The notes beneath the pieces were generated by a model. The model was not told the DNA's origin. It saw only the letters and a program-made list of their open reading frames with translations, and did not search any database. From Microbacterium mangrovi (GTDB lineage Bacteria; Actinomycetota; Actinomycetes; Actinomycetales; Microbacteriaceae), in contig NZ_JTDK01000006.1 in assembly GCF_000802305.1 (NCBI RefSeq), positions 620,001-684,000 on the forward strand: a DNA stretch of 64,000 bases, read 5' to 3'. This document shows positions 17,229 through 26,191 of the stretch, piece by piece (position 1 is the stretch's first letter; each line of letters starts with the position of its first letter). Made by a program: the position numbers and the translations under genes.

Positions 17229-17397
17229 GGAGAAACCTCAAGATCGCGGACGGGGGTGTGAACCCATTGTCACTGACTCTCTCATGATCCAGCTGAGAGC
17301 GCGCGAGGCGGTCACTGAGTGCCTTGACCGCGGCACGGCGACGCGGAATATTCGACCGTGACGGCGCGTGCGCGCTCGCGGACTCGAAGGAGAGCAC

Positions 17398-18390
17398 ATG
17401 AAGAAGTTCATCAACGACCCGACGACGGTGCTCGCCGACGCCCTCCGCGGAGTCCAGGCGGCCGTGCCCGGCGTGCGGGTCGACCTCGACAATCGCGTCA
17501 TCCTCCGCGCCGACGCGCCCCGCAGCGGAAAGGTCGGACTCGTCTCCGGCGGCGGGTCGGGACACGAGCCCATGCACGGTGGGTTCGTCGGGCCCGGGAT
17601 GCTCGATGCCGCATGCGCCGGCGAGGTCTTCACCTCCCCCACGCCCGACCAGATGCTCGCCGCGACCAAGGCCGTCGACGGCGGCGCCGGCGTGCTGCAC
17701 ATCGTCAAGAACTACACCGGCGACGTGCTCAACTTCGAGATGGCTGCCGAGCTGGCCTCCGCCGAGGGGATCCGCGTCGAATCCGTGGTGGTCGCCGACG
17801 ACGTCGCCGTGGAGGACTCCACGTGGACGGCCGGGCGGCGCGGGGTGGGCACGACGGTCATCCTCGAGAAGATCGTGGGCGCCGCGGCCGAAGCGGGCCA
17901 GGACCTGGATGCCGTCAAGGCGCTCGCCGAGAAGGTGTCGGCGAACGGGCGATCCATGGGTGTCGCCCTCACCAGCTGCACAGTCCCCGCCGCCGGCAAG
18001 CCCACCTTCGAGCTGCCCGACGACCAGATGGAGGTGGGCGTGGGCATCCACGGCGAGCCGGGCCGGCACCGCGAGGCGCTCGCTTCCGCGCGCGAGATCG
18101 CCCGGATGCTCGTCGACCCGATTCTGCACGACTTCGACGCGTCGGGCCCGGCGATCGTGATGCTCTCCGGCCTCGGCGGCACGCCCCTCATCGAGCTGTA
18201 CCTGCTCTACGGGGAGATCGCGCCCCTGCTGGCCGCGGGCGGGGTGGATGCGAAGCGCATCCTCGTCGGCGACTACATCACGAGCCTCGACATGGCCGGG
18301 GCATCCCTCACCGTCGTGAAAGCCGACGACGAGCTGCTGCGGCTGTGGGACGCCCCGGTCGAAACCGCCGGCCTGCGCTGGGGAGCGTGA
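17398..18390 (+). CDS. dhaK: Dihydroxyacetone kinase subunit DhaK
   Basis: 330 residues. DhaK binds dihydroxyacetone through a hemiaminal to a histidine; the motif GVGIHGEPG with that His lies near residue 220. [19 protein letters not shown] is the conserved N-terminal motif. Start ATG 17398 follows AAGGAGA. It is the first of three genes, dhaK-dhaL-dhaM, spaced 2 bases and then overlapping by 4. The set forms a PTS-dependent kinase, in which phosphate comes from PEP through DhaM instead of ATP. Confidence 0.96.
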   Translation: MKKFINDPTTVLADALRGVQAAVPGVRVDLDNRVILRADAPRSGKVGLVSGGGSGHEPMHGGFVGPGMLDAACAGEVFTSPTPDQMLAATKAVDGGAGVLHIVKNYTGDVLNFEMAAELASAEGIRVESVVVADDVAVEDSTWTAGRRGVGTTVILEKIVGAAAEAGQDLDAVKALAEKVSANGRSMGVALTSCTVPAAGKPTFELPDDQMEVGVGIHGEPGRHREALASAREIARMLVDPILHDFDASGPAIVMLSGLGGTPLIELYLLYGEIAPLLAAGGVDAKRILVGDYITSLDMAGASLTVVKADDELLRLWDAPVETAGLRWGA

Positions 18391-18392
18391 CG

Positions 18393-19034
18393 ATGGCAGC
18401 GATCACCGTCGAGGGACTCACCGCCTGGATCAACGGCTACGCCGCCCTCATCACCGAGCATCAGGCCGAACTGACCGAGCTCGATTCGCCGATCGGCGAC
18501 GCGGATCACGGACTCAACATGAATCGCGGCATGACCGCGGTTCTCGCCGCCATCGGCGCCACGCCCCCGACCACGGCCGAAGCCCTGTTCAAAGGCGTCG
18601 CGATGACGATGATCTCCACGGTGGGCGGGGCGAGCGGGCCGCTGTACGGAACGTTCTTCCTGCGGCTGGGGATGACCGCGGGCGCGGAGTCCGAGCTCGA
18701 CCTCGTCTCGTTCGGGACCGCCCTGCGGGCCGGGCTGGACGGCGTCATCAGCCGCGGCAAGGCGCAGCCGGGCGACAAGACGATGATCGACGCGCTCGGG
18801 CCGGCGATCGAGGCGTGGCAGCGAGAGGCGGCGTCCGGCGCGTCGCCGGGCGAGGCTGCCTCGGCGGCGTTCGCCGCCGCCGAGGCCGGACGGGATGCCA
18901 CCACCCCGATGATCGCGCGAAAGGGCCGTGCCAGCTACGTCGGCGAGCGCTCGGCCGGCCACACCGATCCGGGTGCGGCGTCCTCCGCCCTGCTGTTCCA
19001 GGCTCTGCGCGACGTGCTCGGGGCCGGTGCATGA
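18393..19034 (+). CDS. dhaL: Dihydroxyacetone kinase ADP-binding subunit DhaL
   Basis: 213 residues. The Mg-ADP ligands are visible in SPIGDADHGLNMNRG near residue 31 and the nucleotide loop in STVGGASGPLYGTFF. ADP stays bound as a cofactor and is rephosphorylated by DhaM. The gene starts two bases after the dhaK stop, and its TGA overlaps the dhaM ATG (ATGA), so the three are one translation-coupled operon. Confidence 0.95.
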   Translation: MAAITVEGLTAWINGYAALITEHQAELTELDSPIGDADHGLNMNRGMTAVLAAIGATPPTTAEALFKGVAMTMISTVGGASGPLYGTFFLRLGMTAGAESELDLVSFGTALRAGLDGVISRGKAQPGDKTMIDALGPAIEAWQREAASGASPGEAASAAFAAAEAGRDATTPMIARKGRASYVGERSAGHTDPGAASSALLFQALRDVLGAGA

Positions 19035-19756
19035 CCACGGCGATCGTCGTCGTCTCGCACAGCCGGCCCCTGGCGGAGGCGGCGGTGGAGCTCGCCCTGC
19101 AGATGGGCGGCGCCACTGCGCCGGCGGTCCTGGTCGCCGCCGGCACCGCCGACAGCGGCATCGGCACGGATGCCACGGCGATCGCCGCCGCGATCGACGA
19201 GGCCGCCGAGGCAGGGGAGGTGCTCGTCGTGATGGATCTCGGCTCCGCGATCCTCAGCACGGAGCTCGCCCTCGAACTGCGGACCTCGCGGGCGCCGGTG
19301 CTGCTGTCGGCCGGCCCGTTCGTGGAGGGGCTCATCGCCGCGGTCGTCACCGCGGCCGCCGGTGCCGACGTCGCCGCGGTGCGGGCGGAGACCCTGCGGG
19401 CGCTGCGACCCAAGCAGGAGCAGCTGGGGCCCGAGCCCGAGGCCCCGGGCGACACGCCCGCGGCGCCCGCGCGTGCGGAGGCGTCCTCGTTCGAGGCGGT
19501 GGTGCGCAACCCCTCCGGGCTGCACGCACGCCCCGCCGCCCAATTCGTGACCACCGCCGGCGGATTCGACGCCGAGATCCGGGTGGCGCGGCTGGACTCC
19601 GACGCCGCGCCGGTCGATGCGGCCAGCATCATCGAGCTGATGGCCCTCGGCGTGCGGCAGGGCGATCGCATCCGGGTGAGCGCCGAGGGCGCGGAGGCGG
19701 ATGCCGCACTGGCCGCGCTGCGGGAGCAGATCGAGGAGGGATTCGGCGAGCTCTGA
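19031..19756 (+). CDS. dhaM: DhaM phosphotransferase fused to HPr
   Basis: 241 residues in two parts. Residues 1-130 are an EIIA-Man-type DhaM domain with the phosphorylated His in IVVVSHSRPLA and MDLGSAILSTE. After a Pro/Ala/Glu linker, residues 155-241 are an HPr domain with NPSGLHARPAA, the His being the EI phosphorylation site. The fusion can take phosphate from enzyme I and pass it on to DhaL-ADP internally. Unlike E. coli DhaM, it lacks the EI-like third domain. Enzyme I itself is not in this window. Confidence 0.93.
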   Translation: MTTAIVVVSHSRPLAEAAVELALQMGGATAPAVLVAAGTADSGIGTDATAIAAAIDEAAEAGEVLVVMDLGSAILSTELALELRTSRAPVLLSAGPFVEGLIAAVVTAAAGADVAAVRAETLRALRPKQEQLGPEPEAPGDTPAAPARAEASSFEAVVRNPSGLHARPAAQFVTTAGGFDAEIRVARLDSDAAPVDAASIIELMALGVRQGDRIRVSAEGAEADAALAALREQIEEGFGEL

Positions 19757-19813
19757 GGCCCCGGAAACCCGCTCTGACGCAGGCGTATGCCCGCGTCGGA
19801 ATGGATTCGGCGG

Positions 19814-19819
19814 TACCCT
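19814..19819 (+). promoter_or_regulatory. -10 box TACCCT of plsC
   Basis: TACCCT ends six bases before ATG 19826, so plsC is probably transcribed separately from dhaKLM. Confidence 0.55.
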
Positions 19820-19825
19820 GATCCG

Positions 19826-20608
19826 ATGACCACTCCCGCGGGCGATGCCGAACCCGACGAGCTGCCCGAAGCCCCGGAACAGGAGAATCGGCACGCCTTC
19901 AGCATGTGGCTGAGCCGCGCCATCGTCGCGCCGCTCGTGCGGATGATCTACCGGCCGATCATCGAGGGAAAGCAGAACGTGCCCAAGAAGGGCGCCGTCA
20001 TCCTCGCCAGCAACCACATGTCCTTCATCGACTCCATCGCGATCCCGGTCGCCTCCCCGCGTCAGGTGCACTTCCTGGCGAAGTCGAGCTACTTCGAAGG
20101 CACCGGGCTCAAGGGCTGGGCCTCACGGACGTTCTTCACCGCGGTCGGCGCGAGCCCCGTGCGGCGGGGCGCCGGCCAGGCCGCGCTCGACGCGCTCGAC
20201 CAGCACCAGAAGATGCTCGAGGAGGGCCTTGCCGTCGCCCTCTACCCGGAGGGCACCCGGTCGCTCGACGGGCGACTCTACAAGGGCCGGACGGGCGTCG
20301 CGTTCCTCGCGCTGCAGACCGGCGCCAAGGTCGTGCCGGTCGGCCTCATCGGCACCAACGAGGCGATGCCGGTCGGTGCGAGCATGCCCAAGCGCGAGCC
20401 GCGGGTGCGGGTGCGCTTCGGCGAGCCGATCGATGTGAGCCACTACGGTCCGGCATCGTCGGGCAAGGCCCGTCGCCTCGCGACCGACGCGATCATGGCG
20501 GCGATCCACGAGCTGTCGGGGCAGGAACTCGCCGGCGTCTACAACGAGCCCCCGGCGCAGAACCCGATCGACCGGATCAAGCAGGCCCTCCCCCACGAGC
20601 GCCGCTGA
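19826..20608 (+). CDS. plsC: 1-acyl-sn-glycerol-3-phosphate acyltransferase (PlsC family)
   Basis: 260 residues. The acyltransferase motifs are in order: NHMSFID (HX4D) near residue 58, GASPVRRG, YPEGTRS near residue 145 and VPVGLIGTNEAMP. It makes phosphatidic acid from lysophosphatidic acid and acyl-CoA/ACP at the membrane, a use for glycerol-3-phosphate, which fits the glycerol genes on both sides. A leaderless start is likely (TACCCT six bases upstream). Its 3-prime end overlaps that of the convergent regulator gene by 32 bases. Confidence 0.88.
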   Translation: MTTPAGDAEPDELPEAPEQENRHAFSMWLSRAIVAPLVRMIYRPIIEGKQNVPKKGAVILASNHMSFIDSIAIPVASPRQVHFLAKSSYFEGTGLKGWASRTFFTAVGASPVRRGAGQAALDALDQHQKMLEEGLAVALYPEGTRSLDGRLYKGRTGVAFLALQTGAKVVPVGLIGTNEAMPVGASMPKREPRVRVRFGEPIDVSHYGPASSGKARRLATDAIMAAIHELSGQELAGVYNEPPAQNPIDRIKQALPHERR

Positions 20609-21605
20609 CGGCGCTCGCCCGAAAGCCCGTGCCCGGCCGCGGACCGGCGCTTTCGAGAACCTGGCGGCACAGCGACTCCTCGACGACCAGTTCCGTGATG
20701 ATGCCGGCGGCGAGCGCGCCGCGCAGGCTCTCCGCCTTGGACAGACTGGACACCACGCAGAAGCGGTGCGGAATGCGGCGCACGGTGTCCAGGTCCGGGC
20801 CCGATGAGCGGTCGTTGAGGACGATGCCCTCGGTCGACCCGTCGATGCGGAAGAAGTTGGTGGCGCAGTCGCCCACGATCCCCATCGCGTCGATCTCGGC
20901 GAGCGTCTCGGGATCGAAGTAGCCGCCGGAGTACACGTGCGACGGCACGTCGGCGTGCGGCGAGCCCAGACCGAACACGAACAGGTTGGTGCTGGCCTGG
21001 AGGTCGAGCACGCGGCGCACCGAGCGCTCCCGCCACATCGCCTCCTTCGTGGCGGGGTCGTCGAAGATCGCCGGCACCGGGAAGGGGTGCACGCCGGCGC
21101 CGAACGCGTCGGCGAACCGCGCGAGGATCTCACCGGCGTACGGGATGCCCGACGTGCGCACGTTGGCGGCACCGTTCATCTGCACCACCTGCGTGTTGAA
21201 CGTCGTCTTCGCGGGAAGGTGGCGCGTCACCGCCGACAGCGTGGAGCCCCAGGCGACGCCGATCGTCATGTTGGAGTCGATCGCGGATGCCAGGATCCGC
21301 GCCGCCGACAGCGCCGTCCGCTCGAGCCGCTCGACCTCGGTGATGCGCTCCGGGGTCGGGACGACGTGCACGCGCACGCCGAAACGATCGGCGAAGCGCT
21401 GCTCGAGCTGGCTGCGCGCCTCGTGCGGGGAGTGGACGTTGATCTCGACCAGGCCGGTCTCGCGCGCGAGCGAGATGAGCCGGGACACGGAGGAGCGCGA
21501 GACGTGCATCTCGTGCGCGATCGCCCCCATCGTGAGGTCCTGCAGGTAGTACAGCTGGGCCGCGCGCAGCGCGTCGCGCAGGCGGTCCTGGGTGAAGTCG
21601 GGCAT
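20577..21605 (-). CDS. SorC-family sugar-binding transcriptional regulator
   Basis: 342 residues. An N-terminal helix-turn-helix (AQLYYLQDLTMGAIAHEMHVS, RSSVSRLISLARETGLV) is followed by a phosphosugar-binding domain with GVAWGSTLSAVTRHLP, GAANVRTSGIPYAGEI and FGLGSP, as in SorC/DeoR/CggR-type regulators. ATG 21605 has GAGAGG at good spacing; ATG 21611 is an alternative. It is divergent from glpD, with a perfect 14-base palindrome between them, so it probably controls glpD and perhaps glpFK in response to a phosphorylated triose or glycerol-3-phosphate. The ligand is inferred from context. Confidence 0.88.
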   Translation of the reverse strand: MPDFTQDRLRDALRAAQLYYLQDLTMGAIAHEMHVSRSSVSRLISLARETGLVEINVHSPHEARSQLEQRFADRFGVRVHVVPTPERITEVERLERTALSAARILASAIDSNMTIGVAWGSTLSAVTRHLPAKTTFNTQVVQMNGAANVRTSGIPYAGEILARFADAFGAGVHPFPVPAIFDDPATKEAMWRERSVRRVLDLQASTNLFVFGLGSPHADVPSHVYSGGYFDPETLAEIDAMGIVGDCATNFFRIDGSTEGIVLNDRSSGPDLDTVRRIPHRFCVVSSLSKAESLRGALAAGIITELVVEESLCRQVLESAGPRPGTGFRASAVSGARGGGPA

Positions 21606-21642
21606 CGGCATCCTCTCGGCTCGTTGCCACCCGCGACCGGCC

Positions 21643-21656
21643 TGCACATATGTGCA
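21643..21656. promoter_or_regulatory. Palindromic operator TGCACATATGTGCA
   Basis: A perfect 14-base palindrome, AT-rich at its centre, lies 38 bases before the regulator start and 67 bases before glpD. It is the obvious binding site for the SorC-type regulator. An 11-of-14 match occurs at 23491-23504 ahead of glpF. Confidence 0.7.
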
Positions 21657-21723
21657 CTGGGGTTGCAAAACTATTCCGACAGAGACAATCTAGCGTCAAG
21701 CGCACCAATGAAGGGACCGCACT

Positions 21724-23493
21724 GTGACCACCACACGAGCCTCCGTCGAAGCCCTCCGCGACCGGCCGACCGCCGACGTCCTCATCCTGGGCGGCGGCAT
21801 CAACGGGATCGCGACGTTCCGCGACCTCGCGATGCAGGGCGTCGACGTCGCCCTGGTCGAGCGCGGCGACTTCGTCTCCGGCGCCTCCTCGGCCTCGAGC
21901 CACATGGTGCACGGCGGCGTGCGCTACCTGGAGAACGGCGAGTTCCGGCTGGTGAACGAGGCGGTCACCGAGCGCAACGCCCTGCTGCAGACCGCTCCTC
22001 ACTACGTGCGCCCGCTGAAGACGACGATCCCGATCTTCAAGACGTGGTCCGGCATCCTCAAGGCTCCGTGGCGTCTGCTGGTCACCCACGGCCGCGGCAA
22101 GCCCAATGAGCGCGGCGCCCTGCTGATCAAGGTCGGCCTGATCATCTACGACACCTTCTCGCGCAATGGGGGCTCGGTGCCGCGGCACGTGTTCGTCGGC
22201 AAGCGGAAGACCCTCGCGGCGTTCCCGCAGATGAACCGGGACGTGAAGTACACCGCCACGTACTACGACGCGTCGATGCACGACCCCGAGCGGCTCGCCC
22301 TCGACGTGCTCCACGACGGTCTCCAGGCGGGCGGCGACCGGGCGCGCGCGGCGAACTATCTCGGCGCGGTCGGCTCCAAGGACGGGGCGGTGACGGTCCG
22401 CGACCAGATCACCGGCGAGGAGTTCGACATCCGCGCGAAGGTCGTCGTCAACGCGACCGGCCAGTGGACCGACCTCACCAACGATGCGCTCGGCGCCCCC
22501 ACGCGGTTCATGGGCGGGACCAAGGGCTCGCACGTCGTGCTCGACAACGAGGAGCTGCTGGCGGCCACGCGCGGGCGGGAGATCTTCTTCGAGCACTCCG
22601 ACGGCCGCATCGTGCTCATCTACCCCCTCAAGGGCCGGGTCCTCGTCGGCACGACCGACATCGACGCGGACCCGCGTTCGGACGTCGTGTGCACCGACGA
22701 CGAGATCGACTACTTCTTCACCCTGGTGCGCCACGTCTTCCCCGGCATCCGGCTCGATCGCGACCAGATCGTCTACACGTTCTCCGGGATCCGCCCGCTC
22801 CCCCGCCACGACGACACCGCACCCGGCTTCGTGTCGCGGGACTACCGCATCGTGCCCGGCACCCTCGACGGCACCCCGACCCTCAGCCTCGTCGGCGGCA
22901 AGTGGACGACGTTCCGCGCCCTGTCCGAGCACCTTGCGACCGAGGCGATGCAGGAGCTCGGCGAGGACCACACCGTGAGCACGGCCGGCGTCCCCGTGGG
23001 CGGCGGCAAGGGCTACCCGCTCACCGAATCGGCGCGCCGCACCTGGATCACGACCCACGCCGGCGGACACGACAAGGCGCTCGTGGAGCGGATGCTGTCG
23101 CGGTACGGCACCCGGGCCACCGAAGTCCTCGCCGCGCTCCCGGTCGGGGCCGAACCGCTTCCGCACGCCCCCGGCTACTACCGCGCCGAGCTGGCGCACC
23201 TCGCGGCCACCGAGCAGCCCGTGCACCTCATCGACATCCTGCTTCGGCGCACCGCCCTCGCCTTCACCGGAGGCATGTCCGAGGGCACGCTGCGCGACGT
23301 CGCCGAGTCGGTGGCCGAACCCCTCGGCTGGGATTCCGCCGCGGTGGATGCCGAGATCGCGCACGCGACCGCGGCCCTGCGCACGGCGCACCGGGTGTCC
23401 CTCACCGGCCCCGGCGTCACGCCCGAGGGGCACGATGCGAGCACATCCGCGCAGAACCGCGCGGATTCCGGGGCCGTCGGCGCCGAATCCTGA
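21724..23493 (+). CDS. glpD: Glycerol-3-phosphate dehydrogenase, FAD-dependent
   Basis: 589 residues from GTG 21724, preceded by AAGGGA. It oxidises glycerol-3-phosphate to DHAP at the membrane and passes electrons to quinone. The FAD motif LILGGGINGIATFRDLAMQG is at residues 20-39, followed by ERGDFVSGASSASSHMVHGG and, near residue 390, SLVGGKWTTFR. A C-terminal DAO_C domain follows. The divergent SorC regulator and palindromic operator are upstream, with glpF and glpK downstream on the same strand. Confidence 0.96.
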   Translation: MTTTRASVEALRDRPTADVLILGGGINGIATFRDLAMQGVDVALVERGDFVSGASSASSHMVHGGVRYLENGEFRLVNEAVTERNALLQTAPHYVRPLKTTIPIFKTWSGILKAPWRLLVTHGRGKPNERGALLIKVGLIIYDTFSRNGGSVPRHVFVGKRKTLAAFPQMNRDVKYTATYYDASMHDPERLALDVLHDGLQAGGDRARAANYLGAVGSKDGAVTVRDQITGEEFDIRAKVVVNATGQWTDLTNDALGAPTRFMGGTKGSHVVLDNEELLAATRGREIFFEHSDGRIVLIYPLKGRVLVGTTDIDADPRSDVVCTDDEIDYFFTLVRHVFPGIRLDRDQIVYTFSGIRPLPRHDDTAPGFVSRDYRIVPGTLDGTPTLSLVGGKWTTFRALSEHLATEAMQELGEDHTVSTAGVPVGGGKGYPLTESARRTWITTHAGGHDKALVERMLSRYGTRATEVLAALPVGAEPLPHAPGYYRAELAHLAATEQPVHLIDILLRRTALAFTGGMSEGTLRDVAESVAEPLGWDSAAVDAEIAHATAALRTAHRVSLTGPGVTPEGHDASTSAQNRADSGAVGAES

Positions 23494-23504
23494 ACCGATG
23501 TGCA
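23491..23504. promoter_or_regulatory. Second, imperfect operator ahead of glpF
   Basis: TGAACCGATGTGCA matches 11 of 14 positions of the palindrome at 21643-21656. It overlaps the glpD stop and lies just before a terminator hairpin. Binding by the SorC regulator is inferred. Confidence 0.4.
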
Positions 23505-23527
23505 CGCCGGGCGCCTATCGCCCGGCG
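23505..23527 (+). terminator. Terminator after glpD
   Basis: CGCCGGGCG (23505-23513) pairs perfectly with CGCCCGGCG (23519-23527) around a five-base loop, 12 bases after the glpD stop. It separates glpD from glpFK at least partly. Confidence 0.75.
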
Positions 23528-23619
23528 CCGCACACGGCTAGCTTTCAGGAAGGGCCGCGTGCGGCTCCCCGCGGCGAACGTGCCGCACCCAACCACTGGA
23601 CAGAAAGGTCAATGACGAC

Positions 23620-24381
23620 ATGGTTGTCGTGAATCTCGGAACCTACTTCCTCTCGGAGGTGGTCGGCACCACGCTCCTGCTGCTGCTCGGCTGCGGCGTC
23701 GTGGCGAACGTCGCCCTGAAGGGCACCAAGGGCAACGCGGGTGGCTTCCTCCTGGTCAACTGGGGCTGGGGCCTCGCGGTCTTCGTGGGCGTCATCACCG
23801 CCGCCTACAGCGGCGCGATCCTCAACCCGGCCGTGGGTCTCGGCCTGCTGATCGCGGGCAAGATCACCTTCCTGATGTTCCTCGTCGCCACCGCCGGCGA
23901 GATGCTCGGGGCCATCATCGGCGCGGTGCTGTGCTGGCTCGCCTACAAGCAGCACTTCGACGAGGAGCCCGACCCGGCCAACAAGCTCGGCGTCTTCTCC
24001 ACCGGCCCGGCGATCCGCTCGTACGGCTGGAACTTCATCACCGAGGTCATCGGCACGTTCGTGCTGGTCTTCGCGGTGCTCGCGTTCAGCGACTGGGGCA
24101 TCGCCAAGATCGGCACGCCGGGGGGCCTCGGCCCGCTGTCGGCCCTTCCGGTCGCGCTCGTCGTGGTCGGGATCGGCGCCTCGCTCGGTGGACCGACCGG
24201 CTACGCCATCAACCCCGCCCGTGACCTCGGTCCGCGCATCGCCCACGCCATCCTGCCCATCAAGGGCAAGGGCTCGAGCGACTGGGCGTACTCGTGGGTG
24301 CCGGTCGCCGGCCCCCTCGTGGGCGGCGCCATCGCGGCGGCGCTCTCCCCGGTGCTCCTGCACCTGACCACCTTCGGGTGA
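23620..24381 (+). CDS. glpF: Glycerol uptake facilitator (aquaglyceroporin)
   Basis: 253 residues, six membrane helices with the two half-helix motifs GAILNPAVG (near residue 66) and [11 protein letters not shown] (near residue 196); the Asp after the second NPA is typical of glycerol facilitators. It lets glycerol diffuse in for trapping by GlpK, encoded 79 bases downstream. Start ATG 23620 is poorly spaced from AAAGG; a six-codon frame (MTTWLS) starting at 23612 overlaps the in-frame GTG 23629, so translation may be coupled and the true start may be GTG 23629. Confidence 0.95.
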   Translation: MVVVNLGTYFLSEVVGTTLLLLLGCGVVANVALKGTKGNAGGFLLVNWGWGLAVFVGVITAAYSGAILNPAVGLGLLIAGKITFLMFLVATAGEMLGAIIGAVLCWLAYKQHFDEEPDPANKLGVFSTGPAIRSYGWNFITEVIGTFVLVFAVLAFSDWGIAKIGTPGGLGPLSALPVALVVVGIGASLGGPTGYAINPARDLGPRIAHAILPIKGKGSSDWAYSWVPVAGPLVGGAIAAALSPVLLHLTTFG

Positions 24382-24460
24382 TGACCCGCCGGTGCCGCGG
24401 CAGCCGCCCGGCACCGGCATCCTCCCCCCGCAATCCCTCTCACGAAAAGACAAGGACGTC

Positions 24461-25975
24461 ATGGCTGACTACGTCATCGCGATCGACCAGGGCACGACCT
24501 CGAGTCGCGCCATCATCTTCGACAAGAAGGGCAGCATCGTCTCGACCGGGCAGCTCGAGCACGAGCAGATCCTGCCCAAGCCCGGCTGGGTCGAGCACGA
24601 CGCCAACGAGATCTGGCGCAACGTTCAGGAGGTCGTCGGTCAGGCCCTCAGCCGCGCGACCCTCACCCGGCACGACATCGCAGCCGTGGGCATCACCAAC
24701 CAGCGCGAGACCGCGGTGGTGTGGGACAAGAACACCGGCCAGCCCGTGTACAACGCGATCGTCTGGCAGGACACCCGCACGCAGGACATCGTCGACCGCC
24801 TCGCCGCGGACGGCGGCGTCGAGCGGTTCAAGCAGATCGTCGGCCTCCCGCTGGCGACCTACTTCTCGGGCACGAAGATCGCCTGGATCCTCGAGAACGT
24901 CCCCGGCGCCCGCGAGAAGGCGGAGGCCGGCGACCTGCTCTTCGGCACCACCGACTGCTGGGTGCTGTGGAACCTCACCGGCGGCACCGACGGCGGTGTG
25001 CACGCCACCGATGTGACCAACGCGTCGCGCACTCTGTTCATGGACCTCGAGACGCTGCAGTGGCGCGACGACATCCTCGAGGTCTTCGGCGTCCCGCGCT
25101 CGATGCTTCCCGAGATCAAGTCGTCGTCCGAGGTCTACGGCACCGTGCACGGATCGTCGCTGCTGCGCGAGACGCCCGTCGCCGGCATTCTCGGCGACCA
25201 GCAGGCGGCCACCTTCGGTCAGGCCGCGTTCACGCCCGGCGAGAGCAAGAACACGTACGGAACCGGCTGCTTCCTCATCTTCAACACGGGTGAGGAGATC
25301 GTCCACTCCAAGAACGGGCTGCTCACGACCCTCGGCTACAAGCTGGGCGACCAGCCGGCGCACTACGCGCTGGAGGGCTCGATCGCGGTGACCGGCTCGC
25401 TCATCCAGTGGCTGCGCGACCAGCTCGGCATCATCGGCTCGGCCCCCGAGGTCGAGGCGCTGGCGAAGTCCGTCGACGACAACGGCGGCGTGTACTTCGT
25501 GCCGGCCTTCTCCGGCCTGTTCGCCCCGTACTGGCGTGCGGACGCCCGCGGCGCGATCGTCGGCATGACCCGCTACGTCAACAAGGGCCACATCGCCCGG
25601 GCCGCGCTCGAGGCGACGGCTTTCCAGACCCGCGAGGTGCTGGATGCCGTCAACGCCGACTCGGGGGTGAACCTGGCCGAGCTCAAGGTCGACGGCGGCA
25701 TGACCGCGAACAGCGAGCTCATGCAGTTCCAGGCCGACATCCTCGGTGTGGACGTGGTGCGGCCGGTCGTGGCGGAGACCACGGCGCTCGGCGCGGCCTA
25801 CGCGGCCGGCCTCGCCGTCGGGTTCTGGTCGGGACTGGACGACCTCTCGGCCAACTGGCAGGAGGACGCCCGCTGGACGCCGCAGCTCGACGAGGCCGAG
25901 CGCGACCGCCAGCTGCGCCTGTGGAAGAAGGCCGTCACCAAGTCGATGGAGTGGGTCGACGACGACGTGCGCTGA
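24461..25975 (+). CDS. glpK: Glycerol kinase
   Basis: 504 residues, full length. It phosphorylates glycerol to glycerol-3-phosphate with ATP. FGGY-family motifs: [14 protein letters not shown] at the N-terminus, WQDTRT near residue 103, [13 protein letters not shown], and [19 protein letters not shown] with [14 protein letters not shown] near the C-terminus. It is the last gene of the glpF-glpK unit and is followed by a strong terminator. With glpD it feeds DHAP into glycolysis. Confidence 0.98.
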   Translation: MADYVIAIDQGTTSSRAIIFDKKGSIVSTGQLEHEQILPKPGWVEHDANEIWRNVQEVVGQALSRATLTRHDIAAVGITNQRETAVVWDKNTGQPVYNAIVWQDTRTQDIVDRLAADGGVERFKQIVGLPLATYFSGTKIAWILENVPGAREKAEAGDLLFGTTDCWVLWNLTGGTDGGVHATDVTNASRTLFMDLETLQWRDDILEVFGVPRSMLPEIKSSSEVYGTVHGSSLLRETPVAGILGDQQAATFGQAAFTPGESKNTYGTGCFLIFNTGEEIVHSKNGLLTTLGYKLGDQPAHYALEGSIAVTGSLIQWLRDQLGIIGSAPEVEALAKSVDDNGGVYFVPAFSGLFAPYWRADARGAIVGMTRYVNKGHIARAALEATAFQTREVLDAVNADSGVNLAELKVDGGMTANSELMQFQADILGVDVVRPVVAETTALGAAYAAGLAVGFWSGLDDLSANWQEDARWTPQLDEAERDRQLRLWKKAVTKSMEWVDDDVR

Positions 25976-26005
25976 CCGACCGGTGCACTGAGACTGCCCA
26001 TGTGC

Positions 26006-26035
26006 GGGGCTCCGCGGTTTCGACCGCGGAGCCCC
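26006..26035 (+). terminator. Terminator of glpFK
   Basis: A perfect 13-bp stem (26006-26018 with 26023-26035) is closed by the stable tetraloop TTCG, 30 bases after the glpK stop. Confidence 0.9.
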
Positions 26036-26061
26036 GTTCGCGTGTTGCGCCGGACTCCGGT

Positions 26062-26111
26062 GTTCCGCTGTCCTGTTTCGCCTCCGGTCCGGCATTCCAG
26101 GACAGCGGAAC
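26062..26111. repeat. 14-bp inverted repeat with 22-base loop
   Basis: GTTCCGCTGTCCTG (26062-26075) pairs perfectly with CAGGACAGCGGAAC (26098-26111). The loop contains a further short GCC/GGC pairing. It lies beyond the glpK terminator and before the next promoter, in otherwise unused sequence. It may be a REP-type intergenic element or a protein binding site. Confidence 0.75.
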
Positions 26112-26179
26112 AACCGGGACGCACGGGGCCGGCGGGACGCCGGGGCGGTGCGGTGCGGCGCGGTTTCCCGGGGCCCGGA

Positions 26180-26185
26180 TAACGT
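26180..26185 (+). promoter_or_regulatory. -10 box TAACGT
   Basis: TAACGT ends six bases before ATG 26192. Confidence 0.5.
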
Positions 26186-26191
26186 GGAGGG

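Noticed and set aside
17260..17275. A loose match to the SorC palindrome upstream of dhaK (TGAACCCATTGTCA)
   Set aside because: Only 8 of 14 positions match, which is too weak to claim control of dhaKLM by the same regulator.
25984..26005. Possible third operator half-sites (TGCAC and ATGTGC) after glpK
   Set aside because: The halves are 11 bases apart, unlike the compact palindrome at 21643, and lie downstream of the operon.
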